Positions 38,052 to 49,812 of a stretch of 51,537 bases of DNA are shown here, piece after piece. The position numbers and the translations under genes are program-made. This DNA is from Saccoglossus kowalevskii (taxonomy: Eukaryota > Hemichordata > Enteropneusta > Harrimaniidae). Where the stretch lies: positions 1 through 51,537 of the forward strand of contig NW_003145720.1 in NCBI RefSeq assembly GCF_000003605.2. Reading direction: 5' to 3'. Numbering within the stretch: the first letter of the stretch is position 1; every line of letters begins with the position of its first letter. The notes beneath the pieces were generated by a model. The model saw only the letters and a list, made by a program, of their open reading frames with translations. It had not been told where the DNA came from and searched no databases.

Positions 38052-39503
38052 CTGATTCTATAAACCATGTATGGTGATCTGTTTGTTCCATAGAAACTGA
38101 TTCTCTATACCATGTATGGTGATCAGTTTGCTCCATAGAAACTGATTCTCTAAACCATGTATGGTGATCTGTTTGCTCCATAGAAACTGATTCTCTAAAC
38201 TATGTATGGTGATCTGTTTGCTCCATAGAAACTGATTCTCTAAACCATGTTTGGTGATCTGTTTGCTCCATAGAAACTGATTCTCTAAACTATGTATGGT
38301 GATCTGTTTGCTCCATAGAAACTGATTCTCTAAACCATGTATGGTGATCTGTTTGCTCCATAGAAACTGATTCTCTAAACTATGTATGGTGATCCGTTTG
38401 CTCCAAAGAAACTGATTCTCTAAACCATGTATAGTGATCTGTTTGCTCCATAGAAACTGATTCTCTAAACCAAGTATGGTGATCTGTTTGCTCCATAGAA
38501 ACTGATTCTCTAAACCATGTATGGTGATGTGTTTGCTCCATAGAAACTAATTCTCTAAACCATGTATGGTGATGTGTTTGCTCCATAGAAACTGATTCTC
38601 TAAACCATGTATGGTGATCTGTTTGCTCCATAGAAACTGATTCTCTAATTCATCTGTTTGCTCCATAGAAACTGATTCTCTAAACCATGTATGGTGATCT
38701 GTTTGCTCCATAGAAACTGATTCTCTAATTCATGTATGGTGATCTGTTTGATCCATAGAAACTGATTCTCTAAACCATGTATGGTGATCTGTTTGCTCCA
38801 TAGAAACTGATTCTCTAAACTATGTATGGTGATCTGTTTGCTCCATAGAAACTCATTCTCTAAACCATGTATGGTGATCTGTTTTCTCCATAGAAACTGA
38901 TTCTCTAAACCATGTATGGTGATCTGTTTGCTCCATAGAAACTGATTCTCTAAATTATGTATGGTGATCTGTTTGCTCCATAGAAACTGATTCTCTAAAC
39001 TATGTATGGTGATCTGTTTGCTCCATAGAAACTGATTCTCTAAACCATGTATGGTGATCTGTTTGCTCCATAGAAACTGATTCTCTAAACCATGTATGGT
39101 GATCAGTTTGCTCCATAGAAACTGATTCTATAAACCATGTATGGTGATCTGTTTGTTCCATAAAAACTGATTCTCTAAACTATGTATGGTGATCTGTTTG
39201 CTCCATAGAAACTGATTCTCTAAACCATGTATGGTGATCTGTTTGCTCCATAGAAACTGATTCTCTAAACAATGTATGGTGATCTGTTTGCTCCATAGAA
39301 ACTGATTCTCTAAACTATGTATGGTGATCTGTTTGCTCCATAGAAACAGATTCTCTAAACCATGTATGGTGATCTGTTTGCTCTATAGAAACTGAGTCTC
39401 TAAACCATGTATGGTGATCTGCTTGCTCCATAGAAACTGATTCTCTAAACCATGAATGGTGATCTGTTTGCTCCATAGAAACTGATTCTCTAAACCATGT
39501 AGG

Positions 39504-40634
39504 TGATCTGTTTGCTCCATAGAAACTGATTCTCTAAACTATGTATGGTGATCTGTTTGCTCCATAGAAACTAATTCTCTAAACCATGTATGGTGATGTG
39601 TTTGCTCCATAGAAACTGATTCTCTAAACCATGTATGGTGATCTGTTTGCTCCATAGAAACTGATTCTCTAAACCATGTATAGTGATCTGTTTGCTCCAT
39701 AGAAACTGATTCTCTAAACCATGTATGGTGATCTGTTTGCTCCATAGAAACTGATTCTCTAATTCATCTGTTTGCTCCATAGAAACTGATTCTCTAAACC
39801 ATGTATGGTGATCTGTTTGCTCCATAGAAACCGATTCTCTAAACCATGTATGGTGATCTGTTTGCTCCATAGAAACTGATTCTCTAAACTATGTATGGTG
39901 ATCTGTTTGTTCCATAGAAACTGATTCTCTAAACCATTTATGGTGATCTGTTTGCTCCATAGAAACTGATTCTCGAAACCATGTATGGAGATCTGTTTGC
40001 TTGGGGAGAAGTTAAAATGTACAAGCATAAATTGTTCCATAGAAACTGATTCTCTAAACCATGTATGGTGATATGTTTGCTCCATAGAAACTAATTCTCT
40101 AATTCATGTAGAAACTGATTCTCTAAACTATGTATGGTGATCTGTTTGCTCCATAGAAACTGATTCTCTAAACCATGTATGGTGATCTGTTTGCTCCATA
40201 GAAACTGATTCTCTAAACCATATATGGTGATCTGTTTGCTCCATAGAAACTGATTCTCTAAATTATGTATGGTGATCTGTTTGCTCCATAGAAACTGATT
40301 CTCTAAACTATGTATGGTGATCTGTTTGCTTCATAGAAACTGATTCTCTAAACCATGTATGGTGATCTGTTTGCTCCATAGAAACTGATTCTTTAAACCA
40401 TGTATGGTGATCAGTTTGCTCCATAGAAACTGATTCTATAAACCATGTATGGTGATCTGTTTGTTCCATAGAAACTGATTCTATAAACTATGTATGGTGA
40501 TCTGTTTGCTCCATAGAAACTGATTCTCTATACCATGTAGGGTGATCAGTTTGCTCCATAGAAACTGATTCTCTAAACCATGTATGGTGATCTGTTTGCT
40601 CCATAGAAACTGATTCTCTAAACTATGTATGGTG
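39504..40634. repeat. 1.13-kb HOR block shared with 46800-47930
   Basis: Constant offset 7,296 from GTAGGTGATC through the foreign segment, CCATATATGG, TTATG, GCTTCATAG, GATCAG, GATTCTATAAACTATG, CTATACC and GTAGGGTGATCAG. Differences seen: GGAGATCTG here against GGTGATCTG near 47284, and CTTTAAACC near 40390 against CTCTAAACC. It is the longest clear duplication in the window. Confidence 0.82.
40001..40035 (+). repeat. 35-bp non-monomer segment, copy 6
   Basis: Unchanged segment, usual flanks, in the module with GATGTG, AAACCG and GTTCCATAG monomers. Confidence 0.95.
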
Positions 40635-42697
40635 ATCTGTTTGCTCCATAGAAACAGATTCTCTAAACCATGTAGGTGATCTGTTTGCTCCATAGAAACT
40701 GATTCTCTAAACTATGTATGGTGATCTGTTTGCTCCATAGAAACTAATTCTCTAAACCATGTATGGTGATGTGTTTGCTCCATAGAAACTGATTCTCTAA
40801 ACCATGTATGGTGATCTGTTTGCTCCATAGAAACTGATTCTCTAAACCATGTATAGTGATCTGTTTTGCTCCATAGAAACTGATTCTCTAAACCATGTAT
40901 GGTGATCTGTTTGCTCCATAGAAACTGATTCTCTAATTCATCTGTTTGCTCCATAGAAACTGATTCTCTAAACCATGTATGGTGATCTGTTTGCTCCATA
41001 GAAACCGATTCTCTAAACCATGTAGGTGATCTGTTTGCTCCATAGAAACTGATTCTCTAAACCATGTATGGTGATCTGTTTGCTCCATAGAAACTGATTC
41101 TCTAAACCATGTATGGTGATCTGTTTGCTCCATAGAAACTGATTCTCTAAACTATGTATGGTGATCTGTTTGCTCCATAGAAACTGATTCTCTACACCAT
41201 GTATGGTGATCTGTTTGCTCCATAGAAACTGATTCTCTAAACTATGTATGGTGATCCGTTTGCTCCATAGAAACTGATTCTCTAAACCATGTATGGTGAT
41301 CTGTTTGCTCCATGGAAACTGATTCTCTAAACCATGTAGGTGATCTGTTTGCTCCATAGAAACTGATTCTCTAAACTATGTATGGTGATCTGTTTGCTCC
41401 ATAGAAACTAATACTCTAAACTATGTATGGTGATCTGTTTGCCCCATAGAAACTGATTCTCTAAACCATGTATGGTGATCTGTTTGCTCCATAGAAACTG
41501 ATTCTCTAAACCATGTATGGTGATCTGTTTGCTCCATAGAAACTGATTCTCTAAACCATGTATAGTGATCTGTTTGCTCCATAGAAACTGATTCTCTAAA
41601 CCAAGTATGGTGATCTGTTTGCTCCATAGAAACTGATTCTCTAAACCATGTATGGTGATGTGTTTGCTCCATAGAAACTAATTCTCTAAACCATGTATGG
41701 TGATGTGTTTGCTCCATAGAAACTGATTCTCTAAACCATGTATGGTGATCTGTTTGCTCCATAGAAACTGATTCTCTAATTCATCTGTTTGCTCCATAGA
41801 AACTGATTCTCTAAACCATGTATGGTGATCTGTTTGCTCCATAGAAACTGATTCTCTAATTCATGTATGGTGATCTGTTTGATCCATAGAAACTGATTCT
41901 CTAAACCATGTATGGTGATCTGTTTGCTCCATAGAAACTGATTCTCTAAACTATGTATGGTGATCTGTTTGCTCCATAGAAACTCATTCTCTAAACCATG
42001 TATGGTGATCTGTTTTCTCCATAGAAACTGATTCTCTAAACCATGTATGGTGATCTGTTTGCTCCATAGAAACTGATTCTCTAAATTATGTATGGTGATC
42101 TGTTTGCTCCATAGAAACTGATTCTCTAAACTATGTATGGTGATCTGTTTGCTCCATAGAAACTGATTCTCTAAACCATGTATGGTGATCTGTTTGCTCC
42201 ATAGAAACTGATTCTCTAAATTATGTATGGTGATCTGTTTGCTCCATAGAAACTGATTCTCTAAACTATGTATGGTGATCTGTTTGCTCCATAGAAACTG
42301 ATTCTCTAAACCATGTATGGTGATCTGTTTGCTCCATAGAAACTGATTCTCTAAACCATGTATGGTGATCAGTTTGCTCCATAGAAACTGATTCTATAAA
42401 CCATGTATGGTGATCTGTTTGTTCCATAGAAACTGATTCTCTATACCATGTATGGTGATCAGTTTGCTCCATAGAAACTGATTCTCTAAACCATATATGG
42501 TGATCTGTTTGCTCCATAGAAACTGATTCTCTAAACTATGTATGGTGATCTGTTTGCTCCATAGAAACAGATTCTCTAAACCATGTATGGTGATCTGTTT
42601 GCTCCATAGAAACTGATTCTCTAAACCATGTATGGTGATCTGCTTGCTCCATAGAAACTGATTCTCTAAACCATGTATGGTGATCTGTTTGCTCCAT

Positions 42698-43470
42698 AGA
42701 AACTAATTCTCTAAACTATGTATGGTGATCTGTTTGCTCCATAGAAACTGATTCTCTAAACCATGTATGGTGATCTGTTTGCTCCATAGAAACTGATTCT
42801 CTAAACCATGTATGGTGATCTGTTTGCTCCATAGAAACTGATTCTCTAAACCATGTATAGTGATCTGTTTGCTCCATAGAAACTGATTCTCTAAACCAAG
42901 TATGGTGATCTGTTTGCTCCATAGAAACTGATTCTCTAAACCATGTATGGTGATGTGTTTGCTCCATAGAAACTAATTCTCTAAACCATGTATGGTGATG
43001 TGTTTGCTCCATAGAAACTGATTCTCTAAACCATGTATGGTGATCTGTTTGCTCCATAGAAACTGATTCTCTAATTCATCTGTTTGCTCCATAGAAACTG
43101 ATTCTCTAAACCATGTATGGTGATCTGTTTGCTCCATAGAAACTGATTCTCTAATTCATGTATGGTTATCTGTTTGATCCATAGAAACTGATTCTCTAAA
43201 CCATGTATGGTGATCTGTTTGCTCCATAGAAACTGATTCTCTAAACTATGTATGGTGATCTGTTTGCTCCATAGAAACTCATTCTCTAAACCATGTATGG
43301 TGATCTGTTTTCTCCATAGAAACTGATTCTCTAAACCATGTATGGTGATCTGTTTGCTCCATAGAAACTGATTCTCTAAATTATGTATGGTGATCTGTTT
43401 GCTCCATAGAAACTGATTCTCTAAACTATGTATGGTGATCTGTTTGCTCCATAGAAACTGATTCTCTAAA
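42698..43470. repeat. HOR block shared with 33975-34747
   Basis: Offset 8,723 over about 770 bp: ACTAATTC, CTATG, CCATG, GTATAGTG, CCAAGTATGG, GATGTG, AATTCATCTG, GTTTGATCC, ACTCATTC, GTTTTCTCC and TTATG in the same order. A private GGTTATC precedes GTTTGATCC in this copy near 43165. Confidence 0.78.
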
Positions 43471-43851
43471 CCAAGTATGGTGATCTGTTTGCTCCATAGA
43501 AACTGATTCTCTAAACCATGTATGGTGATGTGTTTGCTCCATAGAAACTAATTCTCTAAACCATGTATGGTGATGTGTTTGCTCCATAGAAACTGATTCT
43601 CTAAACCATGTATGGTGATCTGTTTGCTCCATAGAAACTGATTCTCTAATTCATCTGTTTGCTCCATAGAAACTGATTCTCTAAACCATGTATGGTGATC
43701 TGTTTGCTCCATAGAAACTGATTCTCTAATTCATGTATGGTGATCTGTTTGATCCATAGAAACTGATTCTCTAAACCATGTATGGTGATCTGTTTGCTCC
43801 ATAGAAACTGATTCTCTAAACTATGTATGGTGATCTGTTTGCTCCATAGAA

Positions 43852-44391
43852 ACTCATTCTCTAAACCATGTATGGTGATCTGTTTTCTCCATAGAAACTG
43901 ATTCTCTAAACCATGTATGGTGATCTGTTTGCTCCATAGAAACTGATTCTCTAAATTATGTATGGTGATCTGTTTGCTCCATAGAAACTGATTCTCTAAA
44001 CTATGTATGGTGATCTGTTTGCTCCATAGAAACTGATTCTCTAAACCATGTATGGTGATCTGTTTGCTCCATAGAAACTGATTCTCTAAACCATGTATGG
44101 TGATCTGTTTGCTCCATAGAAACTCATTCTCTAAACCATGTATGGTGATCTGTTTTCTCCATAGAAACTGATTCTCTAAACCATGTATGGTGATCTGTTT
44201 GCTCCATAGAAACTGATTCTCTAAATTATGTATGGTGATCTGTTTGCTCCATAGAAACTGATTCTCTAAACTATGTATGGTGATCTGTTTGCTCCATAGA
44301 AAATGATTCTCTAAACCATGTATGGTGATCTGTTTGCTCCATAGAAACTGATTCTCTAAACCATGTATGGTGATCTGTTTGCTCCATAGAA
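43852..44391. repeat. Tandem pair of 270-bp HORs
   Basis: ACTCATTC at 43852 and 44122. The second copy departs near 44300, with AGAAAATGATTC, and the AAACAGATTC series follows. Confidence 0.75.
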
Positions 44392-45420
44392 ACTGATTCT
44401 CTAAACTATGTATGGTGATCTGTTTGCTCCATAGAAACAGATTCTCTAAACCATGTATGGTGATCTGCTTGCTCCATAGAAACTGATTCTCTAAACCATG
44501 TATGGTGATCTGTTTGCTCCATAGAAACTAATTCTCTAAACTATGTATGGTGATCTGTTTGCTCCATAGAAACTGATTCTCTAAACCATGTATGGTGATC
44601 TGTTTGCTCCATAGAAACTGATTCTCTAAACCATGTATGGTGATATGTTTGCTCATTAGAAACTGATTCTCTAAACCATGTATAGTGATCTGTTTGCTCC
44701 ATAGAAACTGATTCTCTAAACCATGTATGGTGATCTGTTTGCTCCATAGAAAGTGATTCTCTAAACCATGTATGGTGATCTGTTTGCTCCATAGAAACTG
44801 ATTCTCTAAACCATGTATGGTGATCTGTTTGCTCCATAGAAACTGATTCTCTAATTCATGTATGGTGATCTGTTTGCTCCATAGAAACTGATTCTCTAAA
44901 CCATGTATGGTGATCTGTTTGCTCCATAGAAACTGATTATCTAAACCATGTTTGGTGATCTGTTTGCTCCATAGAAACTGATTCTCTAAACCATGTATGG
45001 TGATCTGTTTGCTCCATAGAAACTGATTCTCTAAACCATGTATAGCGATCTGTTTGCTCCATAGAAACTCATTCTCTAAATCATGTATGGTGATCTGTTT
45101 GCTCCATAGAAACTCATTCTCTAATACATGTATGGTTATCTGTTTGCTCCATAGAAACTGATTCTCTAAACCATGTATGGTTATCTGTTTGCTCCTTAGA
45201 AACTGATTCTCTAATTCATGTATGGTGATCTGTTTGCTCCATAGAAACTGATTCTCTAAACCATGTATGGTGATCTGTTTGCTCCATAGAAACTGATTCT
45301 CTAAACCATGTTTGGTGATCTGTTTGCTCCATAGAAACTGATTCTCTAAACTATGTATGGTGATCTGTTTGCTCCATAGAAACTGATTCTCTAAACCATG
45401 TATGGTGATCTGTTTGCTCC

Positions 45421-46500
45421 ATAGAAACTGATTCTCTAAACTATGTATGGTGATCTGTTTGCTCCATAGAAACTGAATCTCTAAACCATGTATGGTGATC
45501 TGTTTGCTCCACAGAAACTGATTCTCTAAACCATGTATGGTGATCTGTTTGCTCCATAGAAACTGATTCTCTAAACCATGTATGGTGATCTGTTTGCTAC
45601 ATAGAAACTGATTCTCTAAACTATGTATGGTGATCTGTTTGCTCCATAGAAACTGATTCTCTAAACTATGTATGGTGATCTGTTTGCTCCATAGAAACTG
45701 ATTCTCTAAACCATGTATGGTGATCTGTTTGCTCCATAGAAACTGATTCTCTAAACCATGTATGGTTATCTGTTTGCTCCATAGAAACTGATTCTCTAAA
45801 CTATGTATGGTGATCTGTTTGCTCCATAGAAACTGAATCTCTAAACCATGTATGGTGATCTGTTTGCTCCACAGAAACTGATTCTCTAAACCATGTATGG
45901 TGATCTGTTTGCTCCATAGAAACTGATTCTCTAAACCATGTATGGTGATCTGTTTGCTACATAGAAACTGATTCTCTAAACTATGTATGGTGATCTGTTT
46001 GCTCCATAGAAACTGATTCTCTAAACCATGTATGGTGATGTGTTTGCTCCATAGAAACTGATTCTCTAAACCATGTATGGTGATCTGTTTGCTCCATAGA
46101 AACTGATTCTCTAAACCATGTATGGTTATCTGTTTGCTCCATAGAAACTGATTCTCTAAACTATGTATGGTGATCTGTTTGCTCCATAGAAACTGAATCT
46201 CTAAACCATGTATGGTGATCTGTTTGCTCCACAGAAACTGATTCTCTAAACCATGTATGGTGATCTGTTTGCTCCATAGAAACTGATTTTCTAAACCATG
46301 TATGGTGATCTGTTTGCTACATAGAAACTGATTCTCTAAACTATGTATGGTGATCTGTTTGCTCCATAGAAACTGATTCTCTAAACTATGTATGGTGATC
46401 TGTTTGCTCCATAGAAACCGATTCTCTAAACCATGTATGGTGATCTGTTTGCTCCATAGAAACTGATTCTCTAAACCATGTATGGTGATCTGTTTGCTCC
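45421..46500. repeat. Three tandem copies of a 360-bp, 8-monomer HOR
   Basis: GAATCTC recurs at about 45474, 45834 and 46194. Each unit then carries CCACAG, a plain monomer, GCTACATAG, CTATG and, in the first two copies, GGTTATC. Private changes: GATGTG in the second copy (46029) and GATTTTC in the third (46286). The third copy passes into the series CTATG, AAACCG, GTATGGGTG, which also follows a related unit near 25200-25390. Confidence 0.88.
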
Positions 46501-46799
46501 ATAGAAACTGATTCTCTAAACTATGTATGGTGATCTGTTTGCTCCATAGAAACTGATTCTCTAAACTATGTATGGGTGATATGTTTGCTCCATAGAAACT
46601 GATTCTCTAAACCATGTATGGTGATCTGTTTGCTCCATAGAAACTGATTCTCTAAACCATGTATGGTGATCTGTTTGCTCCATAGAAACTGATTCTCTAA
46701 ACATGTATGGTGATCCGTTTGCTCCATAGAAACTGATTCTCTAAACCATGTATGGTGATCTGTTTGCTCCATGGAAACTGATTCTCTAAACCATGTAGG

Positions 46800-47930
46800 T
46801 GATCTGTTTGCTCCATAGAAACTGATTCTCTAAACTATGTATGGTGATCTGTTTGCTCCATAGAAACTAATTCTCTAAACCATGTATGGTGATGTGTTTG
46901 CTCCATAGAAACTGATTCTCTAAACCATGTATGGTGATCTGTTTGCTCCATAGAAACTGATTCTCTAAACCATGTATAGTGATCTGTTTGCTCCATAGAA
47001 ACTGATTCTCTAAACCATGTATGGTGATCTGTTTGCTCCATAGAAACTGATTCTCTAATTCATCTGTTTGCTCCATAGAAACTGATTCTCTAAACCATGT
47101 ATGGTGATCTGTTTGCTCCATAGAAACCGATTCTCTAAACCATGTATGGTGATCTGTTTGCTCCATAGAAACTGATTCTCTAAACTATGTATGGTGATCT
47201 GTTTGTTCCATAGAAACTGATTCTCTAAACCATTTATGGTGATCTGTTTGCTCCATAGAAACTGATTCTCGAAACCATGTATGGTGATCTGTTTGCTTGG
47301 GGAGAAGTTAAAATGTACAAGCATAAATTGTTCCATAGAAACTGATTCTCTAAACCATGTATGGTGATATGTTTGCTCCATAGAAACTAATTCTCTAATT
47401 CATGTAGAAACTGATTCTCTAAACTATGTATGGTGATCTGTTTGCTCCATAGAAACTGATTCTCTAAACCATGTATGGTGATCTGTTTGCTCCATAGAAA
47501 CTGATTCTCTAAACCATATATGGTGATCTGTTTGCTCCATAGAAACTGATTCTCTAAATTATGTATGGTGATCTGTTTGCTCCATAGAAACTGATTCTCT
47601 AAACTATGTATGGTGATCTGTTTGCTTCATAGAAACTGATTCTCTAAACCATGTATGGTGATCTGTTTGCTCCATAGAAACTGATTCTCTAAACCATGTA
47701 TGGTGATCAGTTTGCTCCATAGAAACTGATTCTATAAACCATGTATGGTGATCTGTTTGTTCCATAGAAACTGATTCTATAAACTATGTATGGTGATCTG
47801 TTTGCTCCATAGAAACTGATTCTCTATACCATGTAGGGTGATCAGTTTGCTCCATAGAAACTGATTCTCTAAACCATGTATGGTGATCTGTTTGCTCCAT
47901 AGAAACTGATTCTCTAAACTATGTATGGTG
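46800..47930. repeat. 1.13-kb HOR block, copy of 39504-40634
   Basis: See the match at 39504-40634. The left junction near 46697 carries a one-base loss (CTAAACATG). The right end stops near 47935, where GATCTGCTTG replaces GATCTGTTTG with AAACAG; the AAACAGATTC monomer was skipped. Confidence 0.82.
47297..47331 (+). repeat. 35-bp non-monomer segment, copy 7
   Basis: Segment unchanged, but the flank reads GGTGATCTG rather than GGAGATCTG. This is the only copy with the standard monomer bases there, so the AGATCT site is lost. Confidence 0.95.
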
Positions 47931-48029
47931 ATCTGCTTGCTCCATAGAAACTGATTCTCTAAACCATGTATGGTGATCTGTTTGCTCCATAGAAACTCAT
48001 TCTCTAAACTATGTATGGTGATCTGTTTG

Positions 48030-48770
48030 CTCCATAGAAACTGATTCTCTAAACCATGTATGGTGATTTGTTTGCTCCATAGAAACTGATTCTCTAAACC
48101 ATGTAGTTGATCCGTTTGCTCCATAGAAACTGATTCTCTAAACCATGTTTGGTGATCTGTTTGCTCCATAGAAACTGATTCTCTAAACTATGTATGGTGA
48201 TCTGTTTGCTCCATAGAAACTGATTCTCTACACCATGTATGGTGATCTGTTTGCTCCATAGAAACTGATTCTCTAAACTATGTATGGTGATCCGTTTGCT
48301 CCATAGAAACTGATTCTCTAAACCATGTATGGTGATCTGTTTGCTCCATGGAAACTGATTCTCTAAACCATGTAGGTGATCTGTTTGCTCCATAGAAACT
48401 GATTCTCTAAACTATGTATGGTGATCTGTTTGCTCCATAGAAACTAATACTCTAAACTATGTATGGTGATCTGTTTGCCCTATAGAAACTGATTCTCTAA
48501 ACCATGTATGGTGATCTGTTTGCTCCATAGAAACTGATTCTCTAAACCATGTATGGTGATCTGTTTGCTCCATAGAAACTGATTCTCTAAACCATGTATA
48601 GTGATCTGTTTGCTCCATAGAAACTGATTCTCTAAACCAAGTATGGTGATCTGTTTGCTCCATAGAAACTGATTCTCTAAACCATGTATGGTGATGTGTT
48701 TGCTCCATAGAAACTAATTCTCTAAACCATGTATGGTGATGTGTTTGCTCCATAGAAACTGATTCTCTAA
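48030..48770. repeat. HOR block shared with 50691-51431
   Basis: Offset 2,661, from GATTTG and GTAGTTGATCCG through CTACACC, GATCCG, CCATGGAAAC, GTAGGTGATC, ACTAATACTC, GCCCTATAG and CCAAGTATGG. GCCCTATAG is private to these two blocks; older relatives at 18446 and 41441 have GCCCCATAG. The pair is therefore recent. Confidence 0.85.
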
Positions 48771-49008
48771 TTCATCTGTTTGCTCCATAGAAACTGATTC
48801 TCTAAACCATGTATGGTGATCTGTTTGCTCCATAGAAACCGATTCTCTAAACCATGTATGGTGATCTGTTTGCTCCATAGAAACTGATTCTCTAAACTAT
48901 GTATGGTGATCTGTTTGTTCCATAGAAACTGATTCTCTAAACCATTTATGGTGATCTGTTTGCTCCATAGAAACTGATTCTCGAAACCATGTATGGAGAT
49001 CTGTTTGC

Positions 49009-49043
49009 TTGGGGAGAAGTTAAAATGTACAAGCATAAATTGT
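49009..49043 (+). repeat. 35-bp non-monomer segment, copy 8
   Basis: Unchanged segment in the first unit of the 769-bp tandem HOR. Confidence 0.95.
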
Positions 49044-49777
49044 TCCATAGAAACTGATTCTCTAAACCATGTATGGTGATATGTTTGCTCCATAGAAACT
49101 AATTCTCTAATTCATGTAGAAACTGATTCTCTAAACTATGTATGGTGATCTGTTTGCTCCATAGAAACTGATTCTCTAAACCATGCATGGTGATCTGTTT
49201 GCTCCATAGAAACTGATTCTCTAAATTATGTATGGTGATCTGTTTGCTCCATAGAAACTGATTCTCTAAACTATGTATGGTGATCTGTTTGCTCCATAGA
49301 AACTGATTCTCTAAACCATGTATGGTGATCTGTTTGCTCCATAGAAACTGATTCTCTAAACCATATATGGTGATCTGTTTGCTCCATAGAAACTGATTCT
49401 CTAAATTATGTATGGTGATCTGTTTGCTCCATAGAAACTGATTCTCTAAACCATGTATAGTGATCTGTTTGCTCCATAGAAACTGATTCTCTAAACCATG
49501 TATGGTGATCTGTTTGCTCCATAGAAACTGATTCTCTAATTCATCTGTTTGCTCCATAGAAACTGATTCTCTAAACCATGTATGGTGATCTGTTTGCTCC
49601 ATAGAAACCGATTCTCTAAACCATGTATGGTGATCTGTTTGCTCCATAGAAACTGATTCTCTAAACTATGTATGGTGATCTGTTTGTTCCATAGAAACTG
49701 ATTCTCTAAACCATTTATGGTGATCTGTTTGCTCCATAGAAACTGATTCTCGAAACCATGTATGGAGATCTGTTTGC

Positions 49778-49812
49778 TTGGGGAGAAGTTAAAATGTACA
49801 AGCATAAATTGT
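49778..49812 (+). repeat. 35-bp non-monomer segment, copy 9
   Basis: Unchanged segment in the second unit, exactly 769 bp after copy 8. Confidence 0.95.

Noticed and set aside
19050-39900. Exact 20,000-bp offset between two blocks as a sign of artificial duplication
   Set aside because: Other block pairs have unrelated offsets (7,296; 10,619; 23,984; 34,198), and the two blocks differ by a substitution and by their flanks, so the round number is coincidence.
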